Assembly: GCA_902796295.1 (NCBI GenBank)
Contig: CADBOL010000270.1
Coordinates: 1 to 10,392 of the forward strand
Length of the DNA: 10,392 bases
Reading direction: 5' to 3'
Source of the DNA: Oscillospiraceae bacterium
Lineage (GTDB): Bacteria; Bacillota; Clostridia; Oscillospirales; Acutalibacteraceae
A program made the translations under genes and the position numbers. Shown piece after piece: positions 6,772 to 10,392 of this stretch (positions are counted from its first letter, which is position 1; the number at the start of each line of letters is the position of its first letter). The notes beneath the pieces are model-generated. The model was not told where the DNA came from and searched no databases. It saw only the letters and a list, made by a program, of their open reading frames with translations.

Positions 6772-7521
6772 TCAGCCGTTATTATCAGCGGCGATGCCGG
6801 CGCTTATGAGATATTCTCTCGCGCTTTTGAGGATATTCTTGTCATTGATGAATTTAAGGGTATCCATCGCTTTGTCAAAATCGAGCCAGACATAATCTTC
6901 TATCTCCTCGCGCTGTATGACTGTCTGGACATCGTCTGTTTTCGCAAGATAAATAGTCACGCTTTTTTCGACATTGCCGTGTATGGTATACTCGGCTTTG
7001 TGGGCGAATCCGGGCAGGATTTTGATATGTATGCCCGTCTCTTCGAGAACCTCGCGTATTGCGGTCTGCTCGTTTGTTTCGCCTCTCTCGACGTGACCTT
7101 TGGGGAAGCCCCAGTTTGACGAGCGCCTGTTTTTGATAAGAAGATATCTTATGCCGCCGTTTATGAAGCGGTAGACTATCGCTCCGCAGGAGCGTTCATA
7201 AAGGCAGCTTATTCTGCATTCTTTACAGCCCGGTGCAAAAGCAACGGCATCTTCAATCTGATTTAAAATGAATTTCATGCTCTTGGGAGCGACCACATAA
7301 AACGGCTTTGAGTCGTCTGCCGGCTCGACGTAAGCGATTACTCTTCCGTCAAAAGTCCTGACCGGATGGTCTATTCCCATAATAAATGCTCCGTATTTTA
7401 CGCTATCAAATCTTTTTTTACCTTCAATCAAGCCGTAATTCAGCTGATATGTAAACCCGAATTGACTGTTTACGGAGTGGATAGGGCAGGTGACCCTTAC
7501 TCTGACATACTTGCCGAGCAT
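6772..7521 (-). CDS. Nudix hydrolase with N-terminal inorganic pyrophosphatase-like domain
   Basis: The C-terminal domain (about residues 108-240) is a Nudix hydrolase with a perfect signature at 142-164 (G-x5-E-x7-RE-V-x-EE-x-G-I). It is preceded by SNWGFPKGHVE, as in the MutT/Ap4A-hydrolase-like group, which hydrolyses nucleoside diphosphates linked to another moiety. The first 95 residues carry GFTYQLNYGLIEG (22-34) and GAFIMGIDHPV...GRVIAYV (44-65), which resemble family I soluble pyrophosphatase. The acidic DxDPxD metal site expected between them is absent (FDSVKYG), so this half may be a non-catalytic or altered domain. Four cysteines (99, 102, 106, 112; CxxCx3Cx5C) lie at the junction. 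The ATG at 7521 (249 aa) is chosen because AAAGGTG lies seven bases upstream; a longer in-frame extension to 7596 would run through the promoter. Substrate unknown. Nudix call is firm, N-terminal call is moderate. Confidence 0.87.
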   Translation of the reverse strand: MLGKYVRVRVTCPIHSVNSQFGFTYQLNYGLIEGKKRFDSVKYGAFIMGIDHPVRTFDGRVIAYVEPADDSKPFYVVAPKSMKFILNQIEDAVAFAPGCKECRISCLYERSCGAIVYRFINGGIRYLLIKNRRSSNWGFPKGHVERGETNEQTAIREVLEETGIHIKILPGFAHKAEYTIHGNVEKSVTIYLAKTDDVQTVIQREEIEDYVWLDFDKAMDTLKFINDKNILKSAREYLISAGIAADNNG

Positions 7522-7540
7522 TATACCACACCTTTCGAAA

Positions 7541-7554
7541 TGGTCATACGACCA
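7541..7554 (-). other. Small hairpin in the Nudix 5' leader
   Basis: TGGTC and GACCA flank ATAC (5-bp stem, 4-nt loop) between the predicted transcription start near 7566 and the SD at 7529-7535. It might be an operator palindrome or a leader hairpin; nothing further can be said. Confidence 0.25.
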
Positions 7555-7572
7555 CAGTATAACAATGCGTTT

Positions 7573-7601
7573 ATTATACAGTAACAGAGCCGTCAAAACA
7601 A
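7573..7601 (-). promoter_or_regulatory. Sigma-A-type promoter of the Nudix gene
   Basis: Read on the minus strand, TTGTTT (7601-7596) and a perfect TATAAT (7578-7573) are separated by exactly 17 bp. This predicts a start near 7566 and a leader of about 45 nt. A TTGACG lies inside the spacer but only 12 bp from the -10, so it is not used as -35. The region behind the -35 (7602-7630) is made of A/T runs and could be an UP element. Confidence 0.7.
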
Positions 7602-7603
7602 TA

Positions 7604-7630
7604 CTTTTTTAAAAAAATAAAAAAATTTTT
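7604..7630. other. A/T-tract block in the divergent intergenic region
   Basis: Successive T6, A7, A7 and T5 runs form a 27-bp stretch with almost no G/C, midway between the divergent Nudix and sigma-factor genes. Such phased A-tracts are typically stiff or bent and can serve as UP elements for both promoters. The composition is seen directly; the role is inferred. Confidence 0.4.
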
Positions 7631-7646
7631 GCAAACATTGCAACAA
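7629..7646 (+). repeat. Tandem 9-bp direct repeat, possible ECF promoter or operator
   Basis: TTGCAAACA is followed without gap by TTGCAACAA, giving two TTGCAA units 9 bp apart. The second contains TGCAAC, similar to -35 elements of several ECF sigma promoters (an AAC core). However, I see no convincing CGT-type -10 at the right spacing near 7660-7666. It may be an autoregulatory site for the sigma gene or a repressor operator. Confidence 0.3.
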
Positions 7647-7657
7647 AACCCGAAAAA

Positions 7658-7677
7658 ATTCACACTGATAGGTGAAT
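7658..7677 (+). other. Hairpin in the leader of the sigma-factor gene
   Basis: ATTCAC and GTGAAT can pair (6 bp) around the 8-nt loop ACTGATAG. The hairpin ends 10 bases before the SD, GGGGAG at 7688-7693. It may be an operator palindrome or part of the leader mRNA; no known RNA family is recognised. Confidence 0.3.
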
Positions 7678-7698
7678 GGCTGAAAGTGGGGAGTAAAA

Positions 7699-8241
7699 TT
7701 GAGCGCAGAGATTCGTGATTACGTAATTGCCGCGCAAAAGGGGGACGCCGACGCGTTCGGCGAGCTCTACTCAATCTATAAAAATGAAATGTATCGCTAC
7801 GCGTGTATAGTTGTCGGCAATCCCGATTCCGCTGAGGATGCCGTAATGGATACAGTGCTTGAAGCGTTCAAAAACCTGCCCGGTCTGCGCAAGCCGGAAT
7901 CATTCAAGGGCTGGCTCTTCAAGATTCTCAATGTGATGTGCAGAAAGCATTACAGAGAAATCAACAATGAGCTTCCGCTTACGGAGCAGGCAGATATGCT
8001 TGAAGGCGATTCGGGATGGATGGAGCAGGTTGAGCTCAACATGGAGCTTGAACATGCGCTGTCTGTTTTGTCGCCGGATGAGAGACAGATTGTAATGATG
8101 AGAGCCGTATCCGGTATCGGCAGCCTCGAAATAAGCGAAACACTCGGTATTTCCCACGCAACCGTACGTTCCAAATACTCAAGAGCTCTCGCAAAGCTCA
8201 AAAACAGACTTGAAGAAAGGGGGAGCGTCGTAAATGGATAA
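7699..8241 (+). CDS. ECF-type RNA polymerase sigma factor
   Basis: Sigma-70 family factor with only regions 2 and 4, as in the extracytoplasmic-function group, 180 aa. Region 2 spans about residues 17-85, with AFGELYSIYKNEMYRYA, the DAVMDTVLEAFKNL stretch (47-60) and FKGWLFKILNVMCRKHYR (69-86). Region 4 spans about 116-170, with LSPDERQIVMMRAVSG followed by the helix-turn-helix SLEISETLGISHATVRSKYSR (142-162). It begins with TTG, five bases after a strong GGGGAG; no in-frame ATG exists before residue 31, which lies inside region 2, so TTG is the only sensible start. The last eight bases overlap the downstream membrane protein gene, which implies translational coupling and fits a sigma/anti-sigma pair. 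The regulon is unknown; self-activation is likely but not shown by a clear promoter match. Confidence 0.93.
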   Translation: MSAEIRDYVIAAQKGDADAFGELYSIYKNEMYRYACIVVGNPDSAEDAVMDTVLEAFKNLPGLRKPESFKGWLFKILNVMCRKHYREINNELPLTEQADMLEGDSGWMEQVELNMELEHALSVLSPDERQIVMMRAVSGIGSLEISETLGISHATVRSKYSRALAKLKNRLEERGSVVNG

Positions 8242-10042
8242 CAGAGAAAAAATAATCCTTGAAAAAATCAACAGAGAATTCCGCAGAGAATCCGCGAAAA
8301 CCGAGCTGCCCCAATCTCTGAGTACGGAAAGCATCACCGCAATGCTCAAGGCGAATCAGAGAAGCGAAAAGTCAAACGTTGTTTCTCTTGATACGGTCAG
8401 CAGAGAGAAAAAGCAGACCGAGAGAGCAATGGCAATGGTGAAGAGCATAATTTCCGTTGCCGCCGCGCTTGTGCTTGTGGTAATGACTGCGCTTCTCTAT
8501 AATGCAAGAAAAGAGATTTCGGTTCTCACGGAGCAGAATAATCTCTCCGGCGGAGAGATGTCTCCCGAAAAAATCGAGTATCATATAATTAATGAAGTAA
8601 ATAAAAAGAAGACACCGAAGGCATACTCCGCAGGTACAGCTCCCGTCGATAAAAATCAGAATCAGGGAACCGGAAAGCAGGAGAGCGGGCAGGAAAACGA
8701 TCCCGAGCCCACAACTCTGATTTCCGAGCAGTCCGTTCCGGTATCGGTTTCGGCAGGCGCCCAGGCGGTTTTGTATGACACGGAATTTGCCGTATCCGAC
8801 GGCAGTTATATTTACAGATGCATCAGAATCGATTCAGGGTATTTCGTTGATATTGTTTCTCTCTCCACTCTTGATAGAGTGATTGACAATCCCATAGGAA
8901 TAGGCGACAGATGCGACGAGCTCTCGGTTCAGAACAACATTCTCACTGCGATATACAAAAACCGCAATTCGGGAGTTCTGCTCAAATTCTTTGATGTTTC
9001 AAACAAGACCGCGCCCGCTCTCGTACGCGAGTATTATCAGAAGGGCGCTTATGAATATCTCTCATTCAGCGGAGGGAAAATCTGCCTTGTAACAAGGACC
9101 AACGGTTCTCCGCCCGACTTCACCGTAAACGGCAAAGCGGGAGATATTGAAGGAGATATAGAAATCAACACGATTTCACCTTACTACACTCTGATTTCCG
9201 TTACAGACGCAGATAATCTGAACTCTGATTTTGTCAGGGCAAAGGTTCACGGAGAGCTTGAGAATTTCACATTCAGCCACTCCGCTCTCACCGCATCATG
9301 TGTTTCGATCGATCCAGAAAATAATGGCACAATCGGTGTTGTCTGCAAACTGACACTTGACGGAAACGCTCTGACTCTCGCCGAGAAACATTCCGTACCG
9401 GCACCTGTTTCAAAGATGGGCGTTATGAATGACGGAGTTATCGCCGCGGTATTACCCGCAGGCAGAAATTCGGATCTCGTTCTCATTAGACCGGGCGAGG
9501 GTGAATTCGCCACGGCAGAGGGATTCTATCCGGGAGAGGTCAAAAACATTTACTGCCTTGACGGGCGCATCGTATTCACAGGCAATGACGGCATGTATAC
9601 TGTCACATATAAGAGCACAGGTGAAATAACCGTTTCGTCAGCCGCGGGAGCGTTCAACGCAGGAAGCAAGATTTTTGAATCCGATACTCTTCTCATCTCC
9701 GAGAGCGCGCCCGACTCACGCGGAAAGGCAACCTGGACCGTAGTAAACAAAGGCGGCAACGTTATTTCATTCAGCCTTGACAGAAACGCAATCACCTCCG
9801 ACACGGGCAGAGATATGCTCGTCTCGGGCAGCGGAGTATGCGCAGTGCCCGTAACGATTAACGGATCAAAAGGATACCTCTTCTTCTCCGTTGACGGCGG
9901 TGGCTCATTCTCGGCATATCCCACTCCTTATCTCTATAACGGAACCGGCAGAGAAATCTGTCTCATCTCAGGTGACACATTTTATGTGGTTTCCTCAAAC
10001 CGTGTTACTGCCGTATCGGTTTCGGAAATATTCAATAAATAG
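8234..10042 (+). CDS. Membrane-anchored beta-propeller protein, probable anti-sigma factor
   Basis: Single-pass membrane protein of 602 aa. Residues 1-70 are cytoplasmic and charged, with ELPQSLSTESITAMLK at 24-39, like short anti-sigma segments of clostridial ECF partners; there is no zinc anti-sigma HxxxCxxC motif. Residues 71-88 form the transmembrane helix. About 100-170 is a hydrophilic Gln/Glu/Pro linker. Residues 175-602 look like the C-terminal beta-propeller domain of secreted bacterial proteins: FFDVSNKTAPALVREYYQKG (252-271) matches a typical blade phrase, and the end ISGDTFYVVSSNRVTAVSV is similar to the family's closing blade. The gene overlaps the sigma gene by eight bases. I infer that the propeller senses something outside the membrane and that the N-terminus holds the sigma factor. 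Direct anti-sigma activity is unproven. The SD is weak (GGGGGAGCG at 8219-8227), within the upstream gene. Confidence 0.8.
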   Translation: MDNREKIILEKINREFRRESAKTELPQSLSTESITAMLKANQRSEKSNVVSLDTVSREKKQTERAMAMVKSIISVAAALVLVVMTALLYNARKEISVLTEQNNLSGGEMSPEKIEYHIINEVNKKKTPKAYSAGTAPVDKNQNQGTGKQESGQENDPEPTTLISEQSVPVSVSAGAQAVLYDTEFAVSDGSYIYRCIRIDSGYFVDIVSLSTLDRVIDNPIGIGDRCDELSVQNNILTAIYKNRNSGVLLKFFDVSNKTAPALVREYYQKGAYEYLSFSGGKICLVTRTNGSPPDFTVNGKAGDIEGDIEINTISPYYTLISVTDADNLNSDFVRAKVHGELENFTFSHSALTASCVSIDPENNGTIGVVCKLTLDGNALTLAEKHSVPAPVSKMGVMNDGVIAAVLPAGRNSDLVLIRPGEGEFATAEGFYPGEVKNIYCLDGRIVFTGNDGMYTVTYKSTGEITVSSAAGAFNAGSKIFESDTLLISESAPDSRGKATWTVVNKGGNVISFSLDRNAITSDTGRDMLVSGSGVCAVPVTINGSKGYLFFSVDGGGSFSAYPTPYLYNGTGREICLISGDTFYVVSSNRVTAVSVSEIFNK

Positions 10043-10078
10043 ATTTGCATTAAATCAGGGGGCTTAAAGAACGGCAGA

Positions 10079-10096
10079 TGAGGCGTTTACGCCTCA
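10079..10096 (+). other. Perfect 7-bp hairpin upstream of terminator
   Basis: TGAGGCG (10079-10085) and CGCCTCA (10090-10096) pair around TTTA. It lies four bases before the terminator stem, so the two form a paired 3' structure on the sigma/anti-sigma mRNA. It occupies the place that stem III has in a T-box leader, but nothing resembling stem I precedes it. Confidence 0.5.
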
Positions 10097-10100
10097 GAAG

Positions 10101-10149
10101 GGCAGGGCCGGGTGGCACCGGATATTATTATCCGCCGGCCTGCCTTTTT
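10101..10149 (+). terminator. Intrinsic terminator containing a T-box-like antiterminator bulge
   Basis: The stem pairs GGCAGG (10101-10106) with CCTGCC (10139-10144), CCGG (10108-10111) with CCGG (10135-10138), and CGGATA (10119-10124) with TATCCG (10129-10134), around the loop TTAT. T5 follows at 10145-10149. This 16-bp, GC-rich stem plus U-run is a convincing rho-independent terminator for the sigma/propeller unit, 59 bp after the stop. One G is bulged at 10107, and seven bases (GTGGCAC, 10112-10118) bulge from the 5' side. GGGTGGCACCG at 10110-10120 matches the core of the T-box consensus AGGGUGGNACCGCG, which also folds with a seven-base UGGNACC bulge. Confidence 0.85.
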
Positions 10150-10203
10150 GTTGATTTTTACCGCTCCGGAAAAGCCGGAAAAACAGACCCGAATAAGTTT
10201 TTC

Positions 10204-10232
10204 TTGACAAAATGGCTTTTTGACATTAAAAT
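10204..10232 (+). promoter_or_regulatory. Sigma-A promoter of the secreted-protein gene
   Basis: A perfect TTGACA (10204-10209) and TAAAAT (10227-10232) are spaced by 17 bp, predicting a start near 10239 and a leader of about 53 nt. A second TTGACA lies at 10220-10225, 16 bp downstream of the first, without a good -10 at standard spacing. This strong promoter lies after the terminator at 10101-10149, so the downstream gene is transcribed independently of the sigma unit. Confidence 0.8.
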
Positions 10233-10291
10233 ATATTCGGTTTGTAACACATATAAGCAAAACAATCAGAGTTGAAAGGAAGAAATTATTC

Positions 10292-10392
10292 ATGAAAAAG
10301 TCAGTTTCAATTGTTATAGCAATAATGCTTACACTTGCGGCAATCTTCACCGTATCCGTTGCTGCTTTCGCAGCTGAGATTGCTCCCGCCAA
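10292..10392 (+). CDS. Secreted protein N-terminus (truncated by window edge)
   Basis: Thirty-three residues are visible. MKK is followed by a hydrophobic core (about residues 5-26) and the Sec signal-peptidase site AAFA before AEIAPA, so this is a typical cleavable signal peptide with cleavage after about residue 27. There is no lipobox cysteine at the site, so it is not a lipoprotein. AAAGGAAG at 10275-10282 acts as the SD, nine or more bases before the ATG. The mature domain lies outside the window, so its function cannot be stated. The strong upstream promoter suggests a well-expressed exported protein. Confidence 0.75.
   Translation, partial: MKKSVSIVIAIMLTLAAIFTVSVAAFAAEIAPA

Noticed and set aside
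6679..7119. Plus-strand open frame of 146 codons overlapping the end of the LCP gene
   Set aside because: It lies opposite the C-terminal Nudix coding region, whose motif-perfect protein is on the minus strand. The plus frame also crosses the terminator hairpin and has no recognisable domain or SD.
7522..7596. N-terminal extension of the Nudix protein to the ATG at 7596
   Set aside because: The extra 25 codons would cover the well-matched -10 element and the predicted start of transcription, whereas the ATG at 7521 has a good SD at correct spacing.
10043..10149. Complete T-box riboswitch
   Set aside because: Only the antiterminator-like core is present. There is no space for stem I with a specifier loop, and the next gene has its own promoter and encodes a secreted protein rather than an obvious amino-acid gene, so only a T-box-like element is reported.
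10078..10275. Plus-strand open frame of 65 codons after the propeller gene
   Set aside because: It translates through the stem-loops of the terminator and across the next promoter, and has no SD; low-complexity Arg/Gly start.
1..10392. Mobile elements, CRISPR arrays, tRNA or rRNA genes
   Set aside because: No transposase or integrase, no regularly spaced repeat array and no tRNA-like cloverleaf were seen on reading both strands. This was by eye; a tRNA or IS search program was not run.

Overview
The window (moderate GC, short AT-rich intergenic gaps, Shine-Dalgarno sites of the GGAG/AGGA type, sigma-A-like promoters) looks like a chromosomal segment of a low-GC Gram-positive bacterium. It is most plausibly a Clostridia member of the Oscillospiraceae/Ruminococcaceae type, possibly gut-derived. 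Support comes from the lepB-rbgA-rnhB-yraN gene order typical of Firmicutes, a LytR-CpsA-Psr wall enzyme, and an ECF sigma factor paired with a beta-propeller anti-sigma candidate. The taxon is inferred from gene content and style, not from a marker gene.

Region 1 (2-4938, + strand) is a tightly packed run of seven genes with gaps of 2-37 bp. They are signal peptidase I (5' end outside the window), the circularly permuted ribosome-assembly GTPase RbgA/YlqF, a membrane-anchored CapA-type phosphoesterase-fold protein, RNase HII, the YraN nuclease-like protein, a COG2426-type small membrane protein and a calcineurin-like phosphoesterase. No internal terminator is visible, so this is probably one housekeeping operon. 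The CapA-like gene sits inside the otherwise conserved rbgA-rnhB order.

Region 2 (4939-6771) holds an AT-rich gap with an extended -10 promoter and a leader that can form two small hairpins. It is followed by a LytR-CpsA-Psr (LCP) phosphotransferase with a long low-complexity extracellular tail. A large inverted repeat lies between this gene and the convergent Nudix gene and probably terminates transcription.

Region 3 (6772-7698) is a minus-strand gene. Its C-terminal half carries a textbook Nudix box and its N-terminal half resembles family I inorganic pyrophosphatase without that family's acidic signature. It has a good sigma-A promoter. The divergent intergenic region is rich in A/T tracts and has a tandem TTGCAA repeat.

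Region 4 (7699-10149) is a two-gene unit: an ECF sigma factor starting at TTG, and an overlapping membrane protein with a cytoplasmic N-terminus, one transmembrane helix and an extracytoplasmic beta-propeller (a probable anti-sigma sensor). It ends at an intrinsic terminator whose stem contains the core of the T-box antiterminator sequence, although there is no room for a T-box stem I. A separate sigma-A promoter then drives a secreted protein that runs off the right edge.

Most of the window is ordinary. The points most worth a second look are the pyrophosphatase-like/Nudix fusion, the T-box-like terminator, the altered metal-ligand motifs in both phosphoesterase-fold proteins, and the ECF sigma/propeller pair.
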